Below, piece after piece: positions 33,843-42,932 of a stretch of 58,023 nt of DNA. Positions within the stretch are counted from its first letter, which is position 1. Each line of letters starts with the position of its first letter. Location: contig WGNW01000069.1 of NCBI GenBank assembly GCA_016124315.1, positions 1 to 58,023 of the forward strand. Reading direction: 5' to 3'. The translations under genes were made by a program, and so were the position numbers. The DNA comes from Alphaproteobacteria bacterium (GTDB lineage: Bacteria; Pseudomonadota; Alphaproteobacteria; SMXS01). The notes beneath the pieces were generated by a model. The model was not told where the DNA came from and did no database searches. It saw only the letters and a list, made by a program, of their open reading frames with translations.

Positions 33843-35549
33843 ATGACCGTGCCGTTGCGCGCCGCCTTGTATCTGCGTGTCTCCACGGCGCGGCAGGCTG
33901 AGCACGATGTCTCGATCCCGGACCAGAAGCGGCAAGGCGAAGCCTATTGCGCCGCGCGCGGTTACCAGCTCGTCGAGACCTATGTCGAACCCGGCGCGTC
34001 CGCCACCAACGACCGGCGGCCCGAGTTCCAGCGCATGATCGAAGCGGGCACCAGCAAGCCCACGCCGTTCGATATCGTCATCGTCCACAGCTTCTCGCGC
34101 TTCTTCCGCGATCATTTCGAGCTGGAGTTCTACGTTCGGAAGCTAGCCAAGAACGGCGTGAAGCTCGTCTCCATCACCCAGGAAATGGGCGACGATCCGA
34201 TGCACGTCATGATGCGGCAGATCATGGCGCTGTTCGACGAATATCAGTCGAAGGAGAACGCCAAGCACGTCTTGCGCGCATTGAAGGAGAATGCGCGGCA
34301 AGGGTTCTGGAACGGCTCCTTGCCGCCAATCGGTTATCGCGTCGTCGCGGCCGAGCAACGCGGTGCGAAGATCAAGAAGAAGCTGGGGATCGACCCGCTG
34401 CACGCGGATACGGTTCGATTAATCTACCGCCTCGCCCTGGAGGGCGACGGCACGAGCGGGCCGATGGGCGTCAAGAACATCGCAGCCTATCTCAACCAGC
34501 GCCGCATCTTCACCCGTGACGGCGGCCGCTGGGGCATCGGCCAGGTTCACCGCATCCTGACGCGGCCGACCTATATCGGCCGGCACGAGCTCAACAAGCG
34601 CGCCAAGAACAAAACGCTGAAGCCGATTAGCGAGATTGTCACCGTAGAGGTGCCGCCGCTGATCGATCGAGCGACATTCGATGCAGTGCAGGCGCATCTG
34701 CGCGCCCGCAACCCAAAGGTCACGCCGGCGCGCGTTGTCAGCGGCCCGACCCTTCTTACCGGCATCTGCTTTTGTGCCGACTGCGGCGGCGCCATGACGC
34801 TCAGGACCGGGAAGGGAGGACGGTATCGCTACTACACCTGCTCGATCAAGGCGCGGCAGGGCGAGGCGGGCTGCAAGGGCCGGTCGATCCCGATGGAGAA
34901 ACTGGACAACCTCGTTGCCGAGCACATCGCCGACCGGTTGCTCCAGCCGGAAAGGCTCGAGGAAATCTTGGCGTCCGTCCTCGACCGCCGGCAGGAGCGC
35001 GCCGACCGCCGCCGCGAGCACATTGCCGAGCTGAACAAGCGCGCAACCGAGACCGAGTTGCGGCTCAAGCGGCTCTATGATGCCATCGAGGCCGGCGTCG
35101 CCGATCTCGACGATCCGGCGCTGAAGGAGCGCGTCGCGAGCCTCAAGGCGATCCGGGACCAGGCGCAAGCCGACGCCGCGCGTGCCGCCGCAACGCTGGA
35201 GTCGTCAGGTCAGCAGACAATCACGCCACAAATGGTCCGGAGGTTCGCCAGGACCGCCCGCGAGCGGATCAGGATCGACGGCGGCGGCTACCGCCGCGAC
35301 CACCTGCGCGCGCTTGCCCAGCGGGTCGAGGTCGCAGACCGCGAGGTCCGCATCATCGGCTCGAAAAGGAGCCTGCTTCACACGCTGACCGCCGCGGCCG
35401 GCGTAAGGCCGGCTACGCCCGGCGTTCGCAGCTCTGTTCTGAAGTGGCGGATGGGGTGGGATTCGAACCCACGGTACGCTTACGCGCACGCCGGTTTTCA
35501 AGACCGGTGCCTTAAACCGCTCGGCCACCCATCCATGCCGCAGTTCTAG
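33843..35549 (+). CDS. Large serine recombinase; C terminus reads antisense through tRNA-Ser
   Basis: Site-specific integrase of 568 residues. The resolvase-type catalytic domain starts AALYLRVSTARQ (catalytic Ser14), with PEFQRMIEAG and VHSFSRFFRD. The recombinase domain follows (PPIGYRVV... GVKNIAAYLNQRRIFTRDGGRWG). A zinc ribbon has four Cys (CFCADCGG ... YTCSIKARQGEAGCKG), then a coiled coil (~395-450). Residues 535-564 are encoded opposite a complete tRNA-Ser gene and give WDSNPRYAYAH etc., and the stop lies in that tRNA's promoter. The C-terminal ~34 residues therefore derive from the insertion site, not from the family. Confidence 0.93.
   Translation: MTVPLRAALYLRVSTARQAEHDVSIPDQKRQGEAYCAARGYQLVETYVEPGASATNDRRPEFQRMIEAGTSKPTPFDIVIVHSFSRFFRDHFELEFYVRKLAKNGVKLVSITQEMGDDPMHVMMRQIMALFDEYQSKENAKHVLRALKENARQGFWNGSLPPIGYRVVAAEQRGAKIKKKLGIDPLHADTVRLIYRLALEGDGTSGPMGVKNIAAYLNQRRIFTRDGGRWGIGQVHRILTRPTYIGRHELNKRAKNKTLKPISEIVTVEVPPLIDRATFDAVQAHLRARNPKVTPARVVSGPTLLTGICFCADCGGAMTLRTGKGGRYRYYTCSIKARQGEAGCKGRSIPMEKLDNLVAEHIADRLLQPERLEEILASVLDRRQERADRRREHIAELNKRATETELRLKRLYDAIEAGVADLDDPALKERVASLKAIRDQAQADAARAAATLESSGQQTITPQMVRRFARTARERIRIDGGGYRRDHLRALAQRVEVADREVRIIGSKRSLLHTLTAAAGVRPATPGVRSSVLKWRMGWDSNPRYAYAHAGFQDRCLKPLGHPSMPQF
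35445..35534 (-). tRNA. tRNA-Ser(UGA), CCA encoded
   Basis: On the minus strand GGATGGG (35534-35528) pairs with CCCATCC (35455-35449), followed by discriminator G and an encoded CCA (35447-35445). The D arm reads GGCCGAGCGGTTTAAGGC. The anticodon stem CCGGT/ACCGG encloses CTTGAAA, giving anticodon TGA. A long variable arm (GTGCGCGTAAGCGTAC) marks it as class II serine. The T arm is GTGGG-TTCGAAT-CCCAC. It is intact although wholly overlapped on the other strand by the recombinase ORF. Confidence 0.96.
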
Positions 35550-35571
35550 CGTGTCGGCCGGCCGGGCGCAA
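35543..35571 (-). promoter_or_regulatory. Candidate promoter of tRNA-Ser
   Basis: On the minus strand TTGCGC (35566-35571), 17-nt spacer, TAGAAC (35543-35548), ending 8 nt before the mature tRNA 5' end. The recombinase stop codon TAG (35547-35549) overlaps the -10 on the other strand. Confidence 0.5.
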
Positions 35572-35633
35572 TTTCGCCGCATTGCCGGGGGAGGACTGGC
35601 GCGGGCCGCGCTAGACCGGTAAGACTAGGGGAG

Positions 35634-35659
35634 CCGGCCCGCCGGGATCCCGGCCCGCC
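35634..35659. repeat. Palindrome flanked by a 10-bp direct repeat
   Basis: GCCGGGATCCCGGC at 35641-35654 is a perfect 14-bp palindrome. The 10-mer CCGGCCCGCC occurs at 35634-35643 and again at 35650-35659. It lies between the tRNA-Ser promoter and the mltB-like gene. It could be an operator or a terminator-like hairpin without a T run; function unknown. Confidence 0.4.
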
Positions 35660-35730
35660 ATGGCGCCCCGCGCACCGGAAAGCCAAGTTATATCGGGGCG
35701 TTGGCCCTGGAGAAAGGATTGCCGCCGATC

Positions 35731-36753
35731 ATGCGTCCCATCGTCCGCCTCGCCGTGATGCTGATCCTGTTGCCGGTCGCGCTGGTGTCGGCCGCCGCCG
35801 CCGACGAGGCCCAGCCGAGCTGGGACGACTGGCTGGCGGGCGTGCGCAAGGAAGCGGCGGAGAAGGGCATCCGCAACGACATCATCGAGCAGACCCTCAC
35901 CGGGCTGAAGCCGCTCGAGCGGGTGCTGCAGTCGGACCGCAACCAGGCGGAGTTCGTCGAAACCCTGGAGACCTACCTGGCCAAGCGGGTGAGCCCGGCG
36001 CGCGTCAGCAGCGGCCGCGAGATGATGAGCACCTACCGCGACCTGCTGGATCAGGTCTCGGCGCAGTACGGCGTACAACCCCAGTACATCGTCGCGATCT
36101 GGGGCATGGAGACCAACTACGGCAAGTACTTCCCCGACGAGAACGCGATCCAGGCGCTGGCGACGCTGGCCTACGATCCGCGACGCGGCGGCTATTTCCG
36201 CAAGGAGCTGTTCGCCGCCCTGGAGATCCTCAACAAGGACTACATCTCGGCCCCGGAAATGAAGGCGTCGTGGGCGGGCGCCATGGGCCAGCCCCAGTTC
36301 ATGCCCAGCTCCTACCTGGCCTACGCCCAGGACTTCGACGGCGACGGCCACCGGGACATCTGGAGCGATCTGGGCGACGTCTTCGCCTCCATCGCCAACT
36401 ATCTGAAGCGCTACGACTGGAACGGCAACGAGCCGTGGGGCATGGAGGTCAAGCTGCCCGAGGGGTTCGAGTCGCGCCTCGCCGAGGTGGGCGACTACGA
36501 CGAGGGAGGCTGCCGCGCCATGCACTCCCATTCGCGGGCGCTGCCGCTCTCCGAATGGCAGGCCATGGGCGTGCGCGACGTGAACGGCGGCGACCTCGGC
36601 GGCGACCCGCGCCGGGCAACCCTGGTGGAGCCGGACGGCGAAAGCGGCCGCGCCTTTCTGGCCTTCGAGAACTATCGGGCGATCTTGCGCTACAATTGCG
36701 CCAACTACTACGCGATCGCGGTGGGGATGCTGGCGGACGAGGTGAACCAGTAG
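35731..36753 (+). CDS. Lytic murein transglycosylase, MltB family
   Basis: Cleaves the MurNAc-GlcNAc bond of peptidoglycan with formation of 1,6-anhydro-MurNAc. The 340 residues include a signal peptide (MRPIVRLAVMLILLPVALVSAAAA) without a lipobox, so it is a soluble periplasmic form. The catalytic Glu sits in IWGMETNYGKYF (~residue 128). Typical motifs follow: GAMGQPQFMPSSYLAYAQDFDGDGHRDIW and a C-terminal ILRYNCANYYAIAVGMLAD. AAAGGA lies 13 nt before ATG 35731. It is followed by rlpA after 1 nt. Confidence 0.94.
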   Translation: MRPIVRLAVMLILLPVALVSAAAADEAQPSWDDWLAGVRKEAAEKGIRNDIIEQTLTGLKPLERVLQSDRNQAEFVETLETYLAKRVSPARVSSGREMMSTYRDLLDQVSAQYGVQPQYIVAIWGMETNYGKYFPDENAIQALATLAYDPRRGGYFRKELFAALEILNKDYISAPEMKASWAGAMGQPQFMPSSYLAYAQDFDGDGHRDIWSDLGDVFASIANYLKRYDWNGNEPWGMEVKLPEGFESRLAEVGDYDEGGCRAMHSHSRALPLSEWQAMGVRDVNGGDLGGDPRRATLVEPDGESGRAFLAFENYRAILRYNCANYYAIAVGMLADEVNQ

Positions 36754-36754
36754 G

Positions 36755-37579
36755 ATGAAGGCGAGGGGGGCGGCAACGGTCATCGCCTGCGGGCTGCTTG
36801 CCGCCTGCGCCGGTCAGCCGCAGCACCAGGCGACGCGGACGACGCCGCCGAAGCCGCCGACCGAGGTCGCGCCGCCGCCCTGGGGCCCGCCGCCCGTGAC
36901 CAAGAACCGGGGCGGCGTGTACAAGGTGGGCAACCCCTACACCATCAACGGCGTGCTCTACGTGCCGCGCGAGGACCCCAACTACGTGGAGACCGGCATC
37001 GCCTCGTGGTACGGCGACCAGTTCAACGGCGAGCGCACCGCCAACGGCGAGTATTTCGACATGAACCGGGTGAGTGCCGCCCACCGCACCCTGCCGATGC
37101 CGTGCATGGTGCGAGTGACCAACCTGGACAACGGCAAGACCATCCTGGTGCGGGTCAACGACCGGGGGCCGTTCGCCCGCGGACGGATCATCGACCTGTC
37201 CGCCAAGGCCGCAGAGCTGCTCGGCTTCCACGACGCCGGCACGGCGCGGGTGAGGGTGGCCTATGCGGGCCCCGCCAGCCTGGACGAAGGTGCGCCGCCC
37301 GTGGCGCAGGTGGCCCAGGAGCCGCGCCGGCAGGTGAAGGAGGAGCCCAAGGGCATCTACGTCCAGGCCGGCGCCTTCGCCAATCCGGACAACGCCCAGC
37401 GCCTCAAGGACCGCCTGGCGCCCGTCGGCCACGCCTTCATCCACTCGGCCATGGTCAACGGCACGAATTTCTACCGGGTGCGAATCGGTCCGCTCCCCTC
37501 GGTGGAGGACGCCGACCTGACGCTGGCCCAGGTGATGGGGCTGGGCGAGGCCAATGCGCTGATTGTTGTGGATAAGTAA
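36755..37579 (+). CDS. rlpA: RlpA-family septal ring lytic transglycosylase, SPOR domain
   Basis: The 274-residue lipoprotein has a lipobox LLAAC near residue 19. The double-psi beta-barrel domain has GIASWYGDQFNGERTANGEYFDM and ILVRVNDRGPFARGRIIDLSAKAAELL, with the conserved Asp of VNDRGPF. A Pro-rich linker precedes it. A C-terminal SPOR domain (GIYVQAGAFANPDNAQRLKDRL ... FYRVRIGPL) binds denuded septal glycan. The ATG comes 1 nt after the mltB stop, indicating co-translation. Confidence 0.93.
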   Translation: MKARGAATVIACGLLAACAGQPQHQATRTTPPKPPTEVAPPPWGPPPVTKNRGGVYKVGNPYTINGVLYVPREDPNYVETGIASWYGDQFNGERTANGEYFDMNRVSAAHRTLPMPCMVRVTNLDNGKTILVRVNDRGPFARGRIIDLSAKAAELLGFHDAGTARVRVAYAGPASLDEGAPPVAQVAQEPRRQVKEEPKGIYVQAGAFANPDNAQRLKDRLAPVGHAFIHSAMVNGTNFYRVRIGPLPSVEDADLTLAQVMGLGEANALIVVDK

Positions 37580-37611
37580 CCCGCCAGCCACAATGGATTG
37601 TGGGACGCGCC

Positions 37612-37640
37612 TTGCAGTCGCCCCTTCCGACGCCTAGAAT
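37612..37640 (+). promoter_or_regulatory. Sigma-70-type promoter upstream of the carboxypeptidase gene
   Basis: TTGCAG (37612-37617), 17 nt, TAGAAT (37635-37640), 32 nt upstream of the ATG at 37673. This is one of the better matches in the window and may drive the whole dacC-tmk-holB-metG-tatD run. Confidence 0.6.
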
Positions 37641-37672
37641 CATTTTGCATCAACGACACGGACTAGCCTTTC

Positions 37673-38851
37673 ATGCCGCAGCTTCGGAGTGTGCCGCTCT
37701 TCCTGTTCCTCCTGCTGGTCGCGCCGCTGGCCGCCCGCGCGGCCGAGCCGCCGCCGCCCTACGACATCCAGGCCAAGCAGGCGATCATGATCGACGCCAC
37801 CACCGGCGACGTCCTCATGGCGAAGAATCCCGACGAGCACATGGCGCCGTCGTCCATGACCAAGATGATGACCGACTACGTCCTGTTCGACGCGCTCAAG
37901 CACGGCGCCCTGAGCCTCGACGAGGAACTGACCGTGAGCGAACGCGCCTGGCACATGGGCGGCTCGACCATGTTCCTGAAGGTGGGCGACCGCGTGAAGG
38001 TGGAAGACCTGATCAAGGGCACCATCATCGTCTCCGGCAACGACGCCTGCGTGGCGCTGGCCGAAGGGCTGGGCGGCTCGGTCCAGAACTTCGTCAACAT
38101 GATGAACAAGATGGCCGAGAAGCTGGGAATGGAGAACTCCCACTTCATGAATCCCCACGGCCTGGCCGAGGAGGGCCACTATTCGACGGCCCGCGACCTG
38201 TCGACCCTGGCGCGCCACATCATCCAGGATTTCCCCGAATACTATCCCTACTACTCCCAGCGGGAATTCTCCTACGGCGAGAACCTGAAGACCGGCCTGC
38301 CCATCAAGCAGGCGAACCGCAATCCGGCGCTGGGCGTGGTCCAGGGCGTCGACGGGCTGAAGACCGGCTACACCGACGAGGGCGGCTATGGCGTCACCGT
38401 CTCCGGCAAGCGGGGTAACACGCGGCTGATCCTGGTGATCAACGGCCTGCCCAGCAAGCAGGCCCGCGCCGACGAGTCCCGCGGCCTGATGGAATGGGGC
38501 TTCCGCAACTTCGACACGTACACCCTGTTGAAGGCCGGCCAGGTGATCGAGCAGGCGCCGGTCTGGCTCGGGGTGAAGGCGAAGGTGCCGCTCACCGTCG
38601 CCAAGGACGTGACCGTCACGCTCAGCCGCGAGGCGCGCATGGGCGCCAAGGCCACCATCAGCTACGACGCGCCGATCAAGGCCGGTACGCCCAAGGGCAC
38701 GCCGGTCGGCACCCTGAAGCTGACGCTGCCGGGCATGCAGGACATCGAGGTGCCACTGGTGGTGGGCGAGGAGATCGACAAGGTGGGTACCTTCGGCAAG
38801 GTCGGCTCGGCGATCGACTACCTGCTGTCGGGAAGTTCGGGCGAGCAGTAG
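37673..38851 (+). CDS. D-alanyl-D-alanine carboxypeptidase (penicillin-binding protein 5/6 type)
   Basis: Trims the terminal D-Ala from peptidoglycan stem peptides. The 392-residue protein has a signal peptide ending ARAAEP. Active-site motifs are S61-M-T-K64 (APSSMTKMM), SGN (IVSGNDACVALAE) and KTG (GLKTGYTDEGGYG). The C-terminal beta-rich PBP5 domain follows, with a final segment (FGKVGSAIDYLLSG) that may be the membrane-binding helix. It is a DacA/DacC/DacF-type enzyme. It has its own promoter and its stop abuts the tmk start. Confidence 0.94.
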   Translation: MPQLRSVPLFLFLLLVAPLAARAAEPPPPYDIQAKQAIMIDATTGDVLMAKNPDEHMAPSSMTKMMTDYVLFDALKHGALSLDEELTVSERAWHMGGSTMFLKVGDRVKVEDLIKGTIIVSGNDACVALAEGLGGSVQNFVNMMNKMAEKLGMENSHFMNPHGLAEEGHYSTARDLSTLARHIIQDFPEYYPYYSQREFSYGENLKTGLPIKQANRNPALGVVQGVDGLKTGYTDEGGYGVTVSGKRGNTRLILVINGLPSKQARADESRGLMEWGFRNFDTYTLLKAGQVIEQAPVWLGVKAKVPLTVAKDVTVTLSREARMGAKATISYDAPIKAGTPKGTPVGTLKLTLPGMQDIEVPLVVGEEIDKVGTFGKVGSAIDYLLSGSSGEQ

Positions 38852-39475
38852 ATGGCCGCAGCCGGCGCCGGCATCTTCGTCACGTTCGAAGGCGGTGAGG
38901 GCGCCGGCAAGTCCACCCAGCTCGGCCTGCTGGGGGCGCGGCTGCGGACCCAGGGCAAGGGCGTCGTCGAGACCCGCGAGCCCGGCGGCCCAATCCGGTC
39001 CCTTCTGGTTCAGGGCGACCGCGCCTGGATGCCGATGACCGAGGCGCTGCTGCATTTCGCGGCACGGGCCGAGCATCTGGCGGAAACCGTGCTGCCGGCG
39101 CTGGAGGACGGCTCCTGGGTGCTGTGCGACCGTTTCGCCGATTCCACCATGGCCTATCAGGGCTATGCCCAGGGCCTCGGTCGCGGGCCGGTCGAGAAGC
39201 TCTACGAGCTGGTGGTGGGCCGGCTGAGGCCGCACCTGACGCTGATCCTCGACATCCCCGTCGAACTCGGCCTCGACCGGGCCATCCGCCGCGACGTCCG
39301 CGAGACCCGCTACGAGCGCATGGGGCAGGACTTCCATGAAAAGCTGCGCGACGCCTTCCGCGACATCGCCCGGCGCGAGCCGGAGCGCTGCGTGGTGATC
39401 AATGCCGACCAGCCGGTCGAGGACGTCCACGAAGCGGTCTGGGCGGCGGTCCGACGACGATTGACGGTGGCGTGA
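38852..39475 (+). CDS. tmk: Thymidylate kinase
   Basis: Phosphorylates dTMP to dTDP. The 207-residue P-loop kinase has FVTFEGGEGAGKSTQ, TREPGG, the DRFADSTMAYQGYAQG motif and a LID region RDVRETRYERMGQDF. After TREPGG the loop usually reading S/T-P-x-A-E-x-IR is shortened to PIRSLL, a loss of about five residues next to the nucleotide site. The ATG directly follows the previous stop, and the 3' end overlaps holB. Confidence 0.93.
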   Translation: MAAAGAGIFVTFEGGEGAGKSTQLGLLGARLRTQGKGVVETREPGGPIRSLLVQGDRAWMPMTEALLHFAARAEHLAETVLPALEDGSWVLCDRFADSTMAYQGYAQGLGRGPVEKLYELVVGRLRPHLTLILDIPVELGLDRAIRRDVRETRYERMGQDFHEKLRDAFRDIARREPERCVVINADQPVEDVHEAVWAAVRRRLTVA

Positions 39476-40581
39476 TGGCGGAGGCGGCGCGCAAGGAGGA
39501 CGTCCCCGCGCGTCACCCGCGGCTCGCCCGCCGCCTGATCGGCCACGACGACGCCGAACGCCGGCTGCTGGCCGCCTACGCCGGCGGACGGATTCCCCAT
39601 GGCTGGCTGGTCACCGGCCCGCGCGGCATCGGCAAGGCGACGCTGGCCTACCGCTTCGCCCGCTTCCTGCTGGAGCGGGGCACGCCCGCCGAGGCCGACG
39701 GCCTGTTCGGCGCGCCGCCGCCGCCCGAGACGCTGGACGTGCCCGAGGACTCGCGCACCTGGCGGCTGATGGCCCAGGGCGGTCATCCCGGCCTCGCGGT
39801 GGTGGAGCGCGCCTGGGACGACAAGGCCAAGCGGCTGCGCGCGGAGATCGTCGTCGACGACGTGCGGGCGCTGCACGGCTTCTTCGGCATGACCGCCGAC
39901 GCGCCATGGCGCATCGCCGTCGTCGACAGCGCCGACGAAATGAACCGCCAGGCGGCCAACGCCCTGTTGAAGATGCTGGAGGAGCCGCCCAAGCGCAGCC
40001 TGCTGCTGCTGGTGGCGCACGCGCCGGGCCGCCTGCTGCCCACCATCCGGTCCCGCTGCCAGACACTGAAGCTGCAGCCCGTCTCCCCCGAAGCCGTCGC
40101 CGCGGTGCTGGAGGAGGAGAGCGTCGTCATCCCGGACGCGGACCGGGACCTAGTCGTGGCGCTGTGCGACGGCAGCCCGGGCCGCGCCATGGCGCTGGCC
40201 GAAGGCGGCGGCGCCGAACTCTACCGCAAGGCCGCCGCGCTGCTGGAGGGGATGCCGCGGCCCGATCCGGCGGCACTGCACGGCCTCGGCGAGACCGTCT
40301 CCGGACGCCAGCAGCTGGACGATTTCCGCCTGTTGGGCGACCTGCTGGACGGCCTGCTGCGGCGCCTCATCACCTGGCTCGCCACCCAGGGCGGGGACTC
40401 CGGGCCGGTGGGCGGGGAAGGGGAGCTGTTCGCCCGTCTCGCGCCCCGTGCCGGCCTTGATCAATGGATAGAGGTATGGGAGAACACCGGCCACCTGTTC
40501 GCCCGGGCCGAGGCGGTCAACCTCGATCCGAAGCAGGTGATCATCACCGTGTTCTCGAGGATCCAGGCCATAACGGCATGA
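39475..40581 (+). CDS. holB: DNA polymerase III subunit delta'
   Basis: Clamp-loader subunit that helps place the beta clamp on DNA. The 368 residues show the AAA+ core: GHDDAERRLLAAYAGGRIPHGWLVTGPRGIGKATLAYRFA, with the degenerate P-loop typical of delta'. Also present are VVDSADEMNRQAANALLKMLEEPP (Walker B/sensor region) and IRSRCQTLKLQP. The ATG overlaps the tmk stop as TGATG; a GTG one codon earlier is possible. It ends in an ATGA overlap with metG. The tmk-holB-metG order is common in alphaproteobacteria. Confidence 0.92.
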   Translation: MAEAARKEDVPARHPRLARRLIGHDDAERRLLAAYAGGRIPHGWLVTGPRGIGKATLAYRFARFLLERGTPAEADGLFGAPPPPETLDVPEDSRTWRLMAQGGHPGLAVVERAWDDKAKRLRAEIVVDDVRALHGFFGMTADAPWRIAVVDSADEMNRQAANALLKMLEEPPKRSLLLLVAHAPGRLLPTIRSRCQTLKLQPVSPEAVAAVLEEESVVIPDADRDLVVALCDGSPGRAMALAEGGGAELYRKAAALLEGMPRPDPAALHGLGETVSGRQQLDDFRLLGDLLDGLLRRLITWLATQGGDSGPVGGEGELFARLAPRAGLDQWIEVWENTGHLFARAEAVNLDPKQVIITVFSRIQAITA

Positions 40582-42134
40582 CCAAGCGTCCGTTCTACAT
40601 CACGACCGCCATTTCCTATGTGAACGGCGCGCCCCACCTGGGGCATGCGTACGAGGCGATCGCCACCGACATCATCGCCCGGTTCAAGCGCCTGGACGGG
40701 TACGACGTGCTGTTCCTCACCGGCACCGACGAGCACGGCGAGAAGGTGGAGCAGTCGGCCGCGCGGGCCGGCAAGCAGCCCATCGAGTTCGCCGACGAGA
40801 ACGCCGGCAAGTTCGAGGCCATGTGCGCGCTGCTCGACATCTCCAACGACGACTTCGTCCGCACCACCCAGCCGCGCCACTACGCGGCAGTGGAGGAGAT
40901 GTGGCGGCGGATGCTCGCCAAGGGCGACATCTACCTGGACAAGTACGCCGGCTGGTATTCGGTGAGCGACGAGGCGTTCTTCCCGGAGTCCGAGCTGGTG
41001 AAGGGCGAGGACGGCCAGTTCCGCACGGAGGAAGGCAAGGCTGTCCGATGGGTTGAGGAACCGAGTTACTTTTTCAGGTTATCCGCCTACCAGGACCGGC
41101 TGCTGGAGCTGTACGAGCGCGATCCCGGCTTCATCCTGCCCGACACCCGCCGCAACGAGATCGTCAGCTTCGTCCGCGGCGGCCTCAAGGACCTGTCGGT
41201 GTCGCGTACCAGCTTCAGCTGGGGCATCCCGGTGCCGGGCGACGACGCGCACATCGTCTATGTCTGGCTGGACGCGCTGACCAACTACATCACCGGCGCC
41301 GGCTTTCCGGACGATCCGGAGAAATTCGCGCGCTACTGGCCGGCCGACGTGCACGTCATCGGCAAGGACATCATCCGCTTCCACACGGTCTACTGGCCGG
41401 CGTTCCTGATGTCGGCCGACCTGCCGCTGCCCAGGCGCGTCTTCGCCCACGGCTTCCTCAACCTGGAAGGGGTGAAGATGTCCAAGTCGCTGGGCAACGT
41501 CATCACGCCGGAGGCGCTGGTGGCCGAGTTCGGCCTCGACCAGCTGCGCTACTTCCTCGCCCGCGAGGTGCCGTTCGGCAAGGACGGCAGCTTTTCCCGC
41601 GAGGGCATCGTCCACCGCATCAACGGCGATCTCGCCAACGGCATCGGCAACCTGGCCCAGCGCACCCTCAGCATGATCTTCAAGAACTGCGATGGAAAGG
41701 TCCCACATCCGGGACCCTTCTCAGGTTGGTCTAAGGCAGACCGCATCCTGTTGGCCCGAATAGACGAGGTGGCAGATAAAGCTAGAGAAGCTATAGATGA
41801 TCAAGAAATTCATCTGGCTTTGGGACATATTTGGGAACTGATAAGCGATGGGGACGTCTATATCGCCACACAGGAACCCTGGAAACTGAGAAAGACGGAC
41901 CATAAGCGGATGGAGACCGTCCTTTATATGACAGCAGAGGCCTTGCGCAATATCGCCATACTGACCCAACCCGTCATACCAAATGCGGCGGCTAAACTGC
42001 TCGACATATTGAAGGTTGACCAAAACTCCAGGAGCTTTAGTTCGATAGGAGAAGCTGGCCGGTTAATTCCTGGCTTCCCGATCGCCCAGCCGCAGGGGCT
42101 GTTCCCGCGCATTGTCGAGGAACAGGCTTCCTGA
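40578..42134 (+). CDS. metG: Methionyl-tRNA synthetase
   Basis: Charges tRNA-Met. The 518-residue enzyme has FYITTAISYVNGAPHLGHAYE (HIGH-like HLGH), TGTDEHGEKVEQSA, and the KMSKS loop as VKMSKSLGN (~residues 299-303). There is no zinc-knuckle Cys set and no C-terminal EMAP-like domain, the short form usual in alphaproteobacteria. The last ~125 residues (from ~41690) are encoded by DNA of clearly lower GC with AGA, ATA and TTA codons, although the protein sequence remains a normal anticodon-binding domain. Start overlaps the holB stop (ATGA). Confidence 0.96.
   Translation: MTKRPFYITTAISYVNGAPHLGHAYEAIATDIIARFKRLDGYDVLFLTGTDEHGEKVEQSAARAGKQPIEFADENAGKFEAMCALLDISNDDFVRTTQPRHYAAVEEMWRRMLAKGDIYLDKYAGWYSVSDEAFFPESELVKGEDGQFRTEEGKAVRWVEEPSYFFRLSAYQDRLLELYERDPGFILPDTRRNEIVSFVRGGLKDLSVSRTSFSWGIPVPGDDAHIVYVWLDALTNYITGAGFPDDPEKFARYWPADVHVIGKDIIRFHTVYWPAFLMSADLPLPRRVFAHGFLNLEGVKMSKSLGNVITPEALVAEFGLDQLRYFLAREVPFGKDGSFSREGIVHRINGDLANGIGNLAQRTLSMIFKNCDGKVPHPGPFSGWSKADRILLARIDEVADKAREAIDDQEIHLALGHIWELISDGDVYIATQEPWKLRKTDHKRMETVLYMTAEALRNIAILTQPVIPNAAAKLLDILKVDQNSRSFSSIGEAGRLIPGFPIAQPQGLFPRIVEEQAS
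41694..42070 (+). other. Low-GC mosaic segment inside metG
   Basis: By hand count, 41761-42060 has 145 G/C in 300 (48%), against about 63-65% in metG lines at 41461 and 41581. Codons such as AGA, ATA, CAA, CAT and TTA cluster here. The borders are fairly sharp, at about 41694 and 42070. A shorter patch of similar look lies at 41040-41088 in the same gene. Confidence 0.7.
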
Positions 42135-42152
42135 GAAACCAGTCGCTTAGCC

Positions 42153-42928
<776 letters not shown>

Positions 42929-42932
<4 letters not shown>

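Noticed and set aside
33460..33846. 128-codon frame overlapping the 72-residue ORF before the recombinase
   Set aside because: It has Ser/Arg-rich text without a fold pattern and overlaps a better-looking ORF in another frame. I cannot exclude it fully.
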